Below are positions 9,109 through 17,644 of a DNA stretch of 64,000 nt, in pieces. The position numbers and the translations under genes are program-made. Where the stretch lies: NCBI GenBank assembly GCA_004556165.1, contig SFIR01000002.1:42751-106750 (forward strand), read 5' to 3'. Source of the DNA: Clostridiales bacterium (GTDB lineage Bacteria > Bacillota > Clostridia > Christensenellales > CAG-138). The first letter of the stretch is position 1. Each line of letters opens with the position of its first letter. A model generated the notes under the pieces. It saw only the letters and a program-made list of their open reading frames with translations. It did no database searches and was not told where the DNA came from.

Positions 9109-10722
9109 ATGTCTTTTTGGAAACATATTAAGGATAAGGTCGCATTCGATCAACCTGATATGCGATTTGAATTATTGGAGCGCGAATCGGGCGAACCCCG
9201 GCATCTGTTCGGCTGGGAGGATGTTCCTGCACAGCAAGAAGAAGCATATGACCCCTGCCCCGATACTTTAGCTGAAGTAAAAGATAAGCTCGGAAAAACG
9301 TTCAGAACGGATATAAACAAGGACGTAATATTCAAGAGATTTACGGCCGGAGCAGAAAAGATAATGCTCGTGTATATGAACGGCATGGCTGATGCCGATC
9401 TCATAAGTGACTTTATTATAAAGCCATTACTCAAAATTGATGAAACAGAGGATGTCGGGCTGAACGATCTGCGCGAACACTATGTTGAGATATCGGAGGA
9501 TGAAACATCCGATGATCTTACAAAGATTAAGCAGGCGATAATGGACGGTATGACGATCCTTTTCATGGAGGGAGAGAATCAAGCCCTCATTTTGGAAACG
9601 CGTGGATACGAAAAAAGATCGGTTTCGAGCGCAGAAAACGAAAAGGTAGTAAGGGGACCGAAGGAGGGCTTTGTCGAAAGCATTCGCACGAATATTACCC
9701 TTGTGAGAAGGATAATCAAGTCGAATGACCTTGTGGTAGAGAGACGCTCTTCCGGCGGAGACAACAATACCCAAATCGCTATACTGTATAGGGACGGAGT
9801 AACAAACAGAAGCCTGATCGAAGAGGTCAAGAGGAGATTGGCGAAGATAAATATTCGTTCAATGTTCAGCACGGGAGTTCTGGAGCAGCTGATAGAGGAC
9901 TGCCCGAGCTCTCCGCTTCCGCAGACGCTTGCAACGGAGCGCCCGGATCGGACTGCGAACTACATTATGAGGGGCAGCGTAGCTCTGATTGCGGACGGCA
10001 GCCCGTTTGCAATAATCGTTCCTATCACGCTTGCGAGCCTGATGAGCTCACCGGAGGATGTTTATCTCAGAAAACCGCTTGGCGATGTAATTCGAATTGT
10101 GAGATACATCGGAGTACTGCTTTCGCTTCTGCTTCCGGGATATTTTATTGCTCTGGCACTTTATCATCAGGGATTGCTGTCCAATGAAGTGCTCAACACC
10201 GTAATTCAATCGCGGCAGATGGTTTTTCTTCCGATCGCGGCGGAAATGGTTATGCTGCTTTTGGTTTTCCAGCTAATCCGTGAAGCAGGCATGCGCGTAC
10301 CTGGGAGCATAGGTCAGGCAATCGGCATAATAGGAGGTCTGATATTGGGTCAGGCTGCCGTTGCGGCTAACCTTGCAAGCTCGGTAATACTGATCGTGGT
10401 CGCTATTTCAGGCCTCGGCAATTTCTGCATTCCGGATCATTCATCACAGATTGCCGCTTCGTACTTCAGAATTGCTTTTGTGATTGCTGCCTGGCTTGCA
10501 GGGCTTCTCGGGCTCACATGCGCTTTTGTGATATTCATTGCATATTTGGCGAATCTGAAGTCATTCGGTGTTCCGTTCTTGGCACCTTATGCTCCGAAAA
10601 CTTATAATAAGCGTCCGTTTATTCTCCGCGGGAGGATAGGTATGCATCATCGCGCCGAGGACTATATGAACACGCACAGCGATACGCTGAAAAAGAAAAA
10701 AGATTATTCGGCGAAAGCCTAA
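9109..10722 (+). CDS. gerAA: Spore germinant receptor A subunit (GerA family)
   Basis: 537-residue A subunit of a nutrient germinant receptor of the inner spore membrane. It has a soluble N-terminal half (about 1-290) followed by several membrane helices between about 290 and 490, including the conserved region around SPEDVYLRKPLGDVIR and LLPGYFIALALYHQ. The ATG follows a GAAGGTG ribosome site. It is the first gene of gerAA-gerAB-gerAC plus a small fourth gene. A weak sigma-G-like pair (TGTAAG, 17 bases, CATATTG at 9018-9047) lies upstream. The germinant cannot be deduced. Confidence 0.93.
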   Translation: MSFWKHIKDKVAFDQPDMRFELLERESGEPRHLFGWEDVPAQQEEAYDPCPDTLAEVKDKLGKTFRTDINKDVIFKRFTAGAEKIMLVYMNGMADADLISDFIIKPLLKIDETEDVGLNDLREHYVEISEDETSDDLTKIKQAIMDGMTILFMEGENQALILETRGYEKRSVSSAENEKVVRGPKEGFVESIRTNITLVRRIIKSNDLVVERRSSGGDNNTQIAILYRDGVTNRSLIEEVKRRLAKINIRSMFSTGVLEQLIEDCPSSPLPQTLATERPDRTANYIMRGSVALIADGSPFAIIVPITLASLMSSPEDVYLRKPLGDVIRIVRYIGVLLSLLLPGYFIALALYHQGLLSNEVLNTVIQSRQMVFLPIAAEMVMLLLVFQLIREAGMRVPGSIGQAIGIIGGLILGQAAVAANLASSVILIVVAISGLGNFCIPDHSSQIAASYFRIAFVIAAWLAGLLGLTCAFVIFIAYLANLKSFGVPFLAPYAPKTYNKRPFILRGRIGMHHRAEDYMNTHSDTLKKKKDYSAKA

Positions 10723-10747
10723 AAACATCGGACAGGAGATGGTAAGA

Positions 10748-11863
10748 ATGAATTTGAGAGAAGGCAGAATGGGCATGCTGGAGGGCATAAGCCTCGCAGC
10801 GATTTCCATGTGCATTACGAGTTTATTCACTTTGGATCCGGAATCAACGTACAGTGGCGGAAATGCCACTTATATCACACTTCCGCTTGCGGCATTTATT
10901 GCGCTTTTGCTTTTTTGCCTTATTACGGAAGTGATGAAGCGTAACGGTTATGATAATTTTTCGGATATGCTCGACAACTGCTTCGGTGCCTTGGGAAGCA
11001 ACATCGTTTCCATAATATTATTGATAGGGTTTTCTTTTTCCGCGTATGCGCCGCTCATGCGGTTCGTTCAAATAATGCACGGACTCTTTTTTGCCGGAGT
11101 AAGCTATCGACAGATACTTCTGTTCATGCTTCCGGCCTCTGTGGTGCTTGCCTGGCTCGGCTTTGAGGCTCTCGGCCGCACAGCCAAGTGCTATTCTGTC
11201 GTAATACTGGTTGTTACAGCGGTATCCTTCATTGTTTCGTGGAATGAAATTGATTCGTACAGACTGTATCCGTTAGTCGGTTGTTCAGCCGAACGGGTCG
11301 TAACCATGACGATTTCACAGACTGTATCATTCCTGCCTGCATTGATGGGGCTATTGATATCATCATCCGGCCTTAACGGCAGAAAAACGATGCGTTATGT
11401 CGGAGTACGTTCAGCAGTTATCTCAGCTCTCATCTGCTTTGTCGTTCAGCTTTTACTCGGCATGATCTACTCATACTCCGACCTGAGCAATCTTATTGCA
11501 CCCCTTTGCAGAATAAATCATCTCAGGTTCGGCGATACAAGCTATCTGAGGCTTGACAAGCTTGCTCAGATGATATGGATGAACGGAGGAGTAATAACGG
11601 GAGCATTCTACATCTATTCAGGAGCTTCACTTTTTGCGCGAAGCTTCAAAATATCCGATATAAGGCCGGTCACCGCGCCAATTACGCTTTTGGTCACGGC
11701 AATGATTCTAATGGAGTTTGACGGCATCTTTACAAAGTACGAGTGGCTGGTTGATACATGGAATAACCTTGGGTTTGTAGTATTTGCAGTTCCGATTTTG
11801 GCGGTGTCGTTAGCAGCTTTGCTGAAAAAGAGACCGAAGGGTAAGGAGAAAAGTATTGCGTAG
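10748..11863 (+). CDS. gerAB: Spore germinant receptor B subunit (GerAB, amino acid permease type)
   Basis: 371-residue integral membrane protein with about ten hydrophobic helices, matching the endospore germination permease family, thought to form the germinant-binding and ion-conducting part of the receptor. The ATG at 10748 has AGGAG 9 bases upstream; the in-frame ATG at 10739 directly abuts that site and is unlikely. It begins 25 bases after gerAA and overlaps gerAC by 8 bases. Confidence 0.92.
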   Translation: MNLREGRMGMLEGISLAAISMCITSLFTLDPESTYSGGNATYITLPLAAFIALLLFCLITEVMKRNGYDNFSDMLDNCFGALGSNIVSIILLIGFSFSAYAPLMRFVQIMHGLFFAGVSYRQILLFMLPASVVLAWLGFEALGRTAKCYSVVILVVTAVSFIVSWNEIDSYRLYPLVGCSAERVVTMTISQTVSFLPALMGLLISSSGLNGRKTMRYVGVRSAVISALICFVVQLLLGMIYSYSDLSNLIAPLCRINHLRFGDTSYLRLDKLAQMIWMNGGVITGAFYIYSGASLFARSFKISDIRPVTAPITLLVTAMILMEFDGIFTKYEWLVDTWNNLGFVVFAVPILAVSLAALLKKRPKGKEKSIA

Positions 11864-13064
11864 TAAACTAAGATTGACTTTTGCGAACATATTGGCAGCT
11901 GCATCACTATTGGTATTTTCTTCATGCTTGAATCCGGTTAGCCTGGATAACTATGCCTATGTTGCGACCATAGGAGTTGATCCGGGAAAGGAATACAAAT
12001 ATGATATCACGCTTGAACTTCAGGGCGAGAACTTCAGCAATGCCGATGAAATATCGAGCGGAGCATCAATACTGTCGGATGAAGGGGATACGCTGTTTGA
12101 GGTGATAAACAAACTGTACCAGAGACTCCCGACCGAACTGAACTTCTCAAGGACAAATGTATTCGTATTCAATAAGGAGATTGCGGAAAGCGGAGCGATA
12201 GAGGAGTTCTTTACACTGTCGCTCGACAAGCTGCGGATAAGGTCGTCTTCCATGGTAGTTATCAGCGACTGCAGCGCAAGGGAATTCCTCGGAGGCAGGA
12301 TGGCGAACAACGATCAGAATATCAATAGGGTTCACGAAAATATTTACCGTGATGCTTTGATCTCGGGAAATGTTGCGGTGGACAGCGTTGCTTCACTATA
12401 TGAAGCATGCAGCGGCGGAAGATTTGATGTGGGCCTTTCGTACTGTTTCTTTGATTCTGAAATAATTACAGATGCAAAGCAGCGCGATGAAGCATCTCAG
12501 GGGAATAACCCGATCGGCGATTCAAAATCGGAAAGGATCGGAGGTATGCAGATATATGTCGGAGGCGCAGCAATATTTGACGGATGGAAAATGGTCGGAA
12601 CGTTTGATTTTGTTGATACGCAGTATCTGAGCCTTGCTTCAGGGGAGTTCCGTACAGGAAGTATTGCCGTTCCGCTCGATGAAGGAAAAACGGTTGTCTT
12701 TGCGGAGCTGGATGAACATAAAATCAGCGTAGATATAAAAGATGACAAGGTAACGGGGGAGATCAGTATTACTTTGAGCATCAGCCTTGAGCAGGACACG
12801 ACCGGAAATATGGGCGCCCAGTGGGATGGAAAATACAAAGATGAGATGGAAAAATTCTTTGAAACGGAGCTTAAAAGGGTGTTTAGCCGCTGCAGGGATG
12901 TGAACAGCGATGCTATCGGCATCGGCAAGGAGGTATCAAAAAAATTCACATCCGCTGCGGAATGGGAAGCTTTTGATTGGAAGAATAAATATCAGGACTG
13001 CGAATTGACCTTCGATGTTGAACTCATCTTATCCGACTATTATATTGCCGTAACGAGGGAATAG
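11856..13064 (+). CDS. gerAC: Spore germinant receptor C subunit, lipoprotein (Ger(x)C family)
   Basis: 402 residues. The start is TTG at 11856, inside the end of gerAB, with AAGGAG 7 bases upstream. The signal peptide ends in a lipobox-like VFSSC with Cys24 as the expected lipid attachment site, so it is a lipoprotein of the spore inner membrane. The rest matches the Ger(x)C layout, including the early YAYVATIGVDPG segment and a C-terminal domain with KWKNKYQDCELTFDVEL-like alternation. Third gene of the receptor operon and required for receptor assembly in known systems. Confidence 0.91.
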   Translation: MRSKLRLTFANILAAASLLVFSSCLNPVSLDNYAYVATIGVDPGKEYKYDITLELQGENFSNADEISSGASILSDEGDTLFEVINKLYQRLPTELNFSRTNVFVFNKEIAESGAIEEFFTLSLDKLRIRSSSMVVISDCSAREFLGGRMANNDQNINRVHENIYRDALISGNVAVDSVASLYEACSGGRFDVGLSYCFFDSEIITDAKQRDEASQGNNPIGDSKSERIGGMQIYVGGAAIFDGWKMVGTFDFVDTQYLSLASGEFRTGSIAVPLDEGKTVVFAELDEHKISVDIKDDKVTGEISITLSISLEQDTTGNMGAQWDGKYKDEMEKFFETELKRVFSRCRDVNSDAIGIGKEVSKKFTSAAEWEAFDWKNKYQDCELTFDVELILSDYYIAVTRE

Positions 13065-13065
13065 C

Positions 13066-13236
13066 ATGCTTGATACGATATTGATACCATTAGCGGCAAT
13101 AATATGCTTCGGCTATGACATTGCTTATATAATTCATTCGGGCAAACGGAAAAACATCTATGCAGTCTTCGGCACCGCAATTCTTCTGCTTGCTGCAATT
13201 GCATGCTGCCTGATCGTAGAAATACAATATTGGTAA
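13066..13236 (+). CDS. 56-residue two-helix membrane protein, candidate germinant receptor D subunit
   Basis: The ATG at 13066 begins 1 base after the gerAC stop and has GAGGG 7 bases upstream, so it is almost certainly translated as the fourth operon gene. The 56 residues form two hydrophobic helices (about 3-23 and 32-51) joined by a basic loop (HSGKRKN). Some Bacillus gerA-type operons encode small two-helix D subunits that modulate receptor function; size, topology and position match that group, but no sequence match is claimed. The operon terminator follows at once. Confidence 0.75.
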   Translation: MLDTILIPLAAIICFGYDIAYIIHSGKRKNIYAVFGTAILLLAAIACCLIVEIQYW

Positions 13237-13243
13237 CAGAAAA

Positions 13244-13277
13244 GGAACAAATGCACATGCATTTGTTCCAGTCTTTT
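13244..13277. terminator. Bidirectional terminator between the ger operon and rpsU
   Basis: Perfect 12-base arms (13244-13255 and 13258-13269) form a hairpin with a T-run on the plus-strand side (CTTTTTC) and TTTTC on the minus-strand side. It serves the convergent ger operon and rpsU. Confidence 0.88.
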
Positions 13278-13295
13278 TCAAGCCAAATTCAAAGA

Positions 13296-13466
13296 TCAAT
13301 ACTTACGCTTTCTGGCAGCTTCAGCTTTCTTTTTACGCTTTACGCTGGGCTTTTCGTAATGTTCACGCTTTCTTGCATCAGCAAGGATACCCGAACGAGC
13401 GCATTTACGCTTCCAACGCTTGATTGCACTCTCCAAGGATTCGTTTTCACCAACGCGGATTTCCAC
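13296..13466 (-). CDS. rpsU: 30S ribosomal protein S21
   Basis: Small-subunit ribosomal protein of 56 residues, starting EIRVGENESLESAIKRWKRK and ending in a long Lys/Arg-rich tail, the standard S21 pattern. The start is GTG at 13466, with a GAGGGGGG ribosome site 9 bases upstream; an in-frame TTG at 13472 is too close to that site. It appears to be a single-gene unit ending at the shared terminator. Confidence 0.95.
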   Translation of the reverse strand: MEIRVGENESLESAIKRWKRKCARSGILADARKREHYEKPSVKRKKKAEAARKRKY

Positions 13467-13654
13467 TATCAATTTCCCCCCTCTCTCATGCGGGACATTG
13501 CTGATTCACGGATTTACATCCGTAGGAACGATGTTATAAGGTGTGTTCACCTCTAAACACCAAATCATTATACACAGCGGTAAACAATTAGTCAACCTGA
13601 TTTTCAGCTAAATCCGCCGAAACTAAAAATATAATTTCTGCGGATGCGTTTCTG

Positions 13655-15313
13655 CTATTGCTTGGAAGGGTTATAGCTGTCCTTCAAACCGACGGTTCGG
13701 TTGAAAATGAGATTATTTTCGCTCGAATCGGGATCGGTGCAGAAATAACCGATGCGCATAAACTGGAATTTATCGCCGGGCTTTGATGCAGCAAGATAGG
13801 GCTCAACAAACCCATGAACGACCTTCTTGGATTCCGGATTCAGCTTGTCGATAAAATCATCTGCGCTTACATCTTCACTGGTCATCAAGGCGTCGTAAAG
13901 CCTGAATTCTGCAGGAACAGCATCAGCAACAGGTACCCATTGTATCGTGCCCTTTACCTTGCGCTCGCATTCTCCACTTCTGGTATCGGGGTCATAGGTG
14001 CAATGAATCTCCTTAATGCTGCCGTCGTCGTTCAGGATGAATGAATTGCATTTGATTATGTATGCACCCTTTAGCCTGACCTCTCCGTCGGGCTTCAGCC
14101 TGAAGAACTTTTTGGGAGGTTCGACCATAAAATCATCATTCTCTATATAGATTTCACGGCCGAAGCGCACAATATGTGTCTTGCCGAATTTTTCGTCGCC
14201 TTCTTCGGCTATGGGAAGGTTTTCAATCTCGATTTCCTCAAATTGATCGGCAGGATAATTATCGATAATGACCTTAACGGGATTAAGCACAGCCATTACG
14301 CGGTCGCAGTGTGCGTTCAGATCCTCTCTGACGCAGTGCTCGAGCATAGCGGAATCTATCAGAGAATCGGATTTCGCCACGCCTGCACGCTCAAGAAAAT
14401 CCTTGATAGCCTCGGGCGTATAGCCCTTTCTGCGCATTCCGCAAAGGGTTGGCATCCTCGGATCATCCCAGCCGTCAACATAATGCCCCTCAACAAGGGC
14501 GCGCAGGAAACGCTTGCTCATGATAGTATTTGATAAATTGAGCCTCGCAAATTCGATCTGACGGGGCTTATGCTCGAAACCGCAGTTATCTATGACCCAG
14601 TTATAAAGGGGTCTGTGAGCCTCATATTCGAGCGAACAGAGTGAGTGCGTTATTCCTTCAATTGCGTCCTGAATCGGATGAGCGAAGTCATACATCGGAT
14701 AGATGCACCATTTGTCGCCGAGATGGTGATGCGTCTTATGAAGTATCCTGTAAAGCGCAGGATCGCGCATGTTTATATTGGGCGAAGCCATATCTATCTT
14801 TGCACGAAGTGTGCGGCTGCCGTCGGGGAATTCGCCGTTTTTCATGCGTTCGAATAGGTCGAGGTTTTCTTCGACGCTGCGGTCGCGGTAGGGGCTGTTG
14901 ATGCCGGGCTCGGTAAGCGTTCCGCGGTATTCCCTAATCTGATTCTTGTCGAGATCACAAACGTAGGCCTTGCCCTCTTTTATCAGCTTAACGGCCAACT
15001 CATAGCAGGTATCAAAATAATCGCTGCCGTAGCAGACCTTATTCCATTTGAAACCGAGCCAGCGGATATCCTTTTCAATTGCATCGACGTATTCGACATC
15101 CTCCTTAGTTGGATTGGTGTCGTCAAAGCGAAGATTACATTTACCGCCGAAGCGTTCAGCAGTAGAAAAGTTTATCCATAAAGCTTTTGCGTGTCCGATA
15201 TGAAGATAACCGTTGGGTTCCGGTGGGAACCTTGTCATTACGGTTGGATTTGCTTTAGTATCCTGAACGATGAATTCTTCTATAAAATTACGGGGCTCGA
15301 AATTGCTTTCCAT
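13655..15313 (-). CDS. glnS: Glutaminyl-tRNA synthetase
   Basis: Class I synthetase charging tRNA-Gln directly. 552 residues, with PPEPNGYLHIGH at 30-41 (HIGH at 38-41), the GlnRS-type RFDDTNP, a KMSKS-like IMSKR near residue 268, and a C-terminal two-barrel anticodon domain. Length and motifs fit GlnRS rather than bacterial GluRS. Many Firmicutes lack GlnRS and make Gln-tRNA by GatCAB amidation, so the gene is notable, though it occurs in part of the Clostridia. It stands alone. Confidence 0.96.
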   Translation of the reverse strand: MESNFEPRNFIEEFIVQDTKANPTVMTRFPPEPNGYLHIGHAKALWINFSTAERFGGKCNLRFDDTNPTKEDVEYVDAIEKDIRWLGFKWNKVCYGSDYFDTCYELAVKLIKEGKAYVCDLDKNQIREYRGTLTEPGINSPYRDRSVEENLDLFERMKNGEFPDGSRTLRAKIDMASPNINMRDPALYRILHKTHHHLGDKWCIYPMYDFAHPIQDAIEGITHSLCSLEYEAHRPLYNWVIDNCGFEHKPRQIEFARLNLSNTIMSKRFLRALVEGHYVDGWDDPRMPTLCGMRRKGYTPEAIKDFLERAGVAKSDSLIDSAMLEHCVREDLNAHCDRVMAVLNPVKVIIDNYPADQFEEIEIENLPIAEEGDEKFGKTHIVRFGREIYIENDDFMVEPPKKFFRLKPDGEVRLKGAYIIKCNSFILNDDGSIKEIHCTYDPDTRSGECERKVKGTIQWVPVADAVPAEFRLYDALMTSEDVSADDFIDKLNPESKKVVHGFVEPYLAASKPGDKFQFMRIGYFCTDPDSSENNLIFNRTVGLKDSYNPSKQ

Positions 15314-15570
15314 ATTATGAACCTTTCTTTAGGGAAACAAAAAAACACTTCCCTTTATAATCAGCATAGTTATTATGCCGCTCCGAACGTAAATTGTCAA
15401 TACCCGAGTGAACTTTATGATAGTGTTTGCGTTGAAAAGATTGGTATTTGCGGACTATTTTTGAAAAAAGAGAAGAAAATTTGGACTTCAGCATATACAA
15501 AAGGCGTTTTTAGTGCTATGATATAAACGGACATAAACAGAAAGTGAATTTTGACACAAGGAGGAATAAT

Positions 15571-16188
15571 ATGAAATGCATTAAATGCGATAATGAGGCT
15601 ATGGAGAATGAAGTCCTTTGCGCCGAATGCGCCGCAAAGGAAAGAAACATCAATAATGAAGAACAAATGGAGACTGAAAAGCTGACTGAAGAAGTGAAGG
15701 TTGAGATAACATCAACCGAAGTCGAGAATTCGGAAGATAACCATGTTATCACAGAGCAGGATGTTCCTCAGGCTGCTAACTCCGTCCCTGCATATGTCCC
15801 CACGGCAAGCCCTGCCTACGATGGATTTTCTATGAATCAGGATGCTGCACCGCATGAGGAAAAGAAAAAGGAAAAGGAAAAGGGTTACGATCCGGCTCTT
15901 GTCAAGAAAATGCAGGCGCAGCTTAAGCCGTTAAGCACTTGGGGCTTCTTCTGGCGCGAAGCAATATGCTTCATACCCATAATCAATCTTGCTTTCCTGT
16001 TCGTTTTTGCCTTCGCTGACGGCATTAACCTTAACAGCCGAGCGTTTGCGAGATCAAAGCTCATCAGGTATTTGATATATACCGTGATTCTGCTTGCGGC
16101 ACTTGTATTGTACTTTATATTCCAAGAAGAAATCATGAATGTTATACATGCAGTAATAGATAATCTGTATAAATACATTCATTATTGA
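15571..16188 (+). CDS. Zinc-ribbon membrane protein of unknown function
   Basis: Not recognised beyond its architecture. The ATG at 15571 follows AGGAGG and gives 205 residues; the frame is open further upstream, but without a ribosome site. The N-terminus holds two Cys pairs (CIKC and CAEC) of a small zinc ribbon. Then comes an acidic, Pro/Ala-rich linker, a Lys/Glu patch (EEKKKEKEKGYDP) and two hydrophobic helices in the last 90 residues. The ribbon is predicted cytoplasmic. It sits alone between glnS and arcA with its own terminator. Confidence 0.75.
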   Translation: MKCIKCDNEAMENEVLCAECAAKERNINNEEQMETEKLTEEVKVEITSTEVENSEDNHVITEQDVPQAANSVPAYVPTASPAYDGFSMNQDAAPHEEKKKEKEKGYDPALVKKMQAQLKPLSTWGFFWREAICFIPIINLAFLFVFAFADGINLNSRAFARSKLIRYLIYTVILLAALVLYFIFQEEIMNVIHAVIDNLYKYIHY

Positions 16189-16212
16189 TCAATTCTGTTT
16201 TGGCACAATAAT

Positions 16213-16252
16213 CCGGAATTGTATACTCAAAATGGGTTCCAATTCCGGTTTT
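16213..16252 (+). terminator. Terminator-like hairpin before arcA
   Basis: Arms 16213-16221 and 16240-16248 pair over 9 bp around an 18-base loop, followed by TTTTGTT. It lies 25 bases after the stop of the zinc-ribbon gene, and its 3' side overlaps the putative arcA promoter. Confidence 0.65.
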
Positions 16253-16284
16253 GTTATGTTATAATAAGTAGAATCGAATCTACT
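16237..16284 (+). promoter_or_regulatory. Putative arcA promoter with overlapping palindrome
   Basis: TATAAT at 16260-16265 with a poor -35 (TTCCAA, 16237-16242) 17 bases upstream. Immediately downstream, 16267-16284 is an 18-base near-perfect palindrome (AGTAGA, AATCGA, TCTACT) that would cover the transcription start, where a repressor could bind. The regulator is unknown; the sequence does not resemble the standard ArgR box. Confidence 0.45.
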
Positions 16285-16305
16285 CTCTGTATTTGGAGGA
16301 TTGTT

Positions 16306-17529
16306 GTGAACGAATTTATAAATGTCAAGTCTGAGATTGGCCGTCTGCGCAGGGTCATGCTTCATCGTCCCGGGATCGAGCTCGCAAATCTGATGCCGGA
16401 TTATCTTGAACGCATGCTTGCAGAGGATACTCCCGATGTCCGAAGGGCAGGCGAAGAACATGATGTATTTGCGAATATTCTTCGCTCAAACGGAGTCGAT
16501 GTCGTGTACATCGAGGATATGTTCACCGATGTTGTGCGAGATGAAGCGGTCAAAAAGAGTTTTATTCATGACTTCGTTGAAATAGGTGTCCATGGAATAA
16601 GCCTGAAGAAGGCCGTTGCCGAATATCTCGATGCGATTCCATATGATAAGCTGTTTGATACGGTAGCAAAGGGCATTACCCGTGACGATTTGAAGGACAT
16701 AAAGGAAAAACCCATTCAGTTTTACGTTAAGGATGATTATCCGTTCCTTACCGATCCGCTCCCCAACATCTATTTCACAAGAGATATCAGCTTCAGCATC
16801 GGTACGGGCATTGCCATATCCGCAATGAGTATGCCTGCAAGAATGCGCGAGACGCTTTTCGTTCGCTACATTCATAAATACCATCCTTTGTTTGGCGCAG
16901 GAAGCGTTGATCTTCTTTACGACTATAATTGCGGCTGCGGCATTGAAGGCGGTGACGTGCTGTCGCTGTCTGATCGCTGCGTAGCGATAGGCTGCGGCGA
17001 AAGGACAAGCTCCGCCGCTATCGAGAGGCTGGCTGGGACATTGTTTGAGAGGGGCTATGAAAAAGTACTTTTATTCAAAAATCCCAGCTCAAGAACCTAT
17101 ATGCACCTTGATGTGCTGATGACTCATATTGATTACGATAAATTCCTTGCACATCCCTGCATTGCCCATAAATGGTTCGATATTTATGAGCTTACTCCCG
17201 GGAACAACGGCGAACTGAACATTAGCTGCACCACGGACGGCACAGAGCATGTGCTTGAGAGGGCTTTGGGTCTCGATAAGGTCAGCTTTGTCGAGATTGC
17301 GGGCGGTGATCCTATACAGTACAGACGCGAACACTGGAACATGGGTGCTAATTCGCTTGCGATGGCACCGGGCTCCATTATCACCTATGACAGGAATACT
17401 ATCACTAATGAACTCATCGACAAAGCAGGCGTTAAGGTCAGCCCGATCCCCGGCGGCGAACTCAGCCGCGGCAGAGGCGGTCCCCGCTGCATGAGCATGC
17501 CCATGCTTAGGGATGAGATCCGGAAATAA
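16306..17529 (+). CDS. arcA: Arginine deiminase
   Basis: Hydrolyses arginine to citrulline and ammonia, the first step of fermentative arginine use. The start is GTG at 16306 with GGAGG just upstream, giving 407 residues. Family and catalytic motifs are complete: FTRD at 157-160, EGGD at 214-217, a histidine in MHLD (His267) and the nucleophile Cys395 in GGPRCMSMP. No arcB/argF or arcC is present nearby, so citrulline breakdown must be encoded elsewhere. The ornithine operon 20 kb away could consume the resulting ornithine. It ends at a strong terminator. Confidence 0.96.
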   Translation: MNEFINVKSEIGRLRRVMLHRPGIELANLMPDYLERMLAEDTPDVRRAGEEHDVFANILRSNGVDVVYIEDMFTDVVRDEAVKKSFIHDFVEIGVHGISLKKAVAEYLDAIPYDKLFDTVAKGITRDDLKDIKEKPIQFYVKDDYPFLTDPLPNIYFTRDISFSIGTGIAISAMSMPARMRETLFVRYIHKYHPLFGAGSVDLLYDYNCGCGIEGGDVLSLSDRCVAIGCGERTSSAAIERLAGTLFERGYEKVLLFKNPSSRTYMHLDVLMTHIDYDKFLAHPCIAHKWFDIYELTPGNNGELNISCTTDGTEHVLERALGLDKVSFVEIAGGDPIQYRREHWNMGANSLAMAPGSIITYDRNTITNELIDKAGVKVSPIPGGELSRGRGGPRCMSMPMLRDEIRK

Positions 17530-17580
17530 TATTTTCCGGAATAAAACATAGTATTATTGATCGATTCGTATCATTACCTG

Positions 17581-17622
17581 AGGAATATGTTCAATATCGG
17601 ATAAAGAACATATTCCTTTTTA
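17581..17622 (+). terminator. Intrinsic terminator after arcA
   Basis: Perfect 12-bp stem (17581-17592 with 17606-17617) around a 13-base loop, followed by TTTTTATA. It separates arcA from the DUF1538 gene, which therefore probably has its own promoter or depends on read-through. Confidence 0.85.
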
Positions 17623-17644
17623 TAAGCAGAAAGGACTTTAACGA

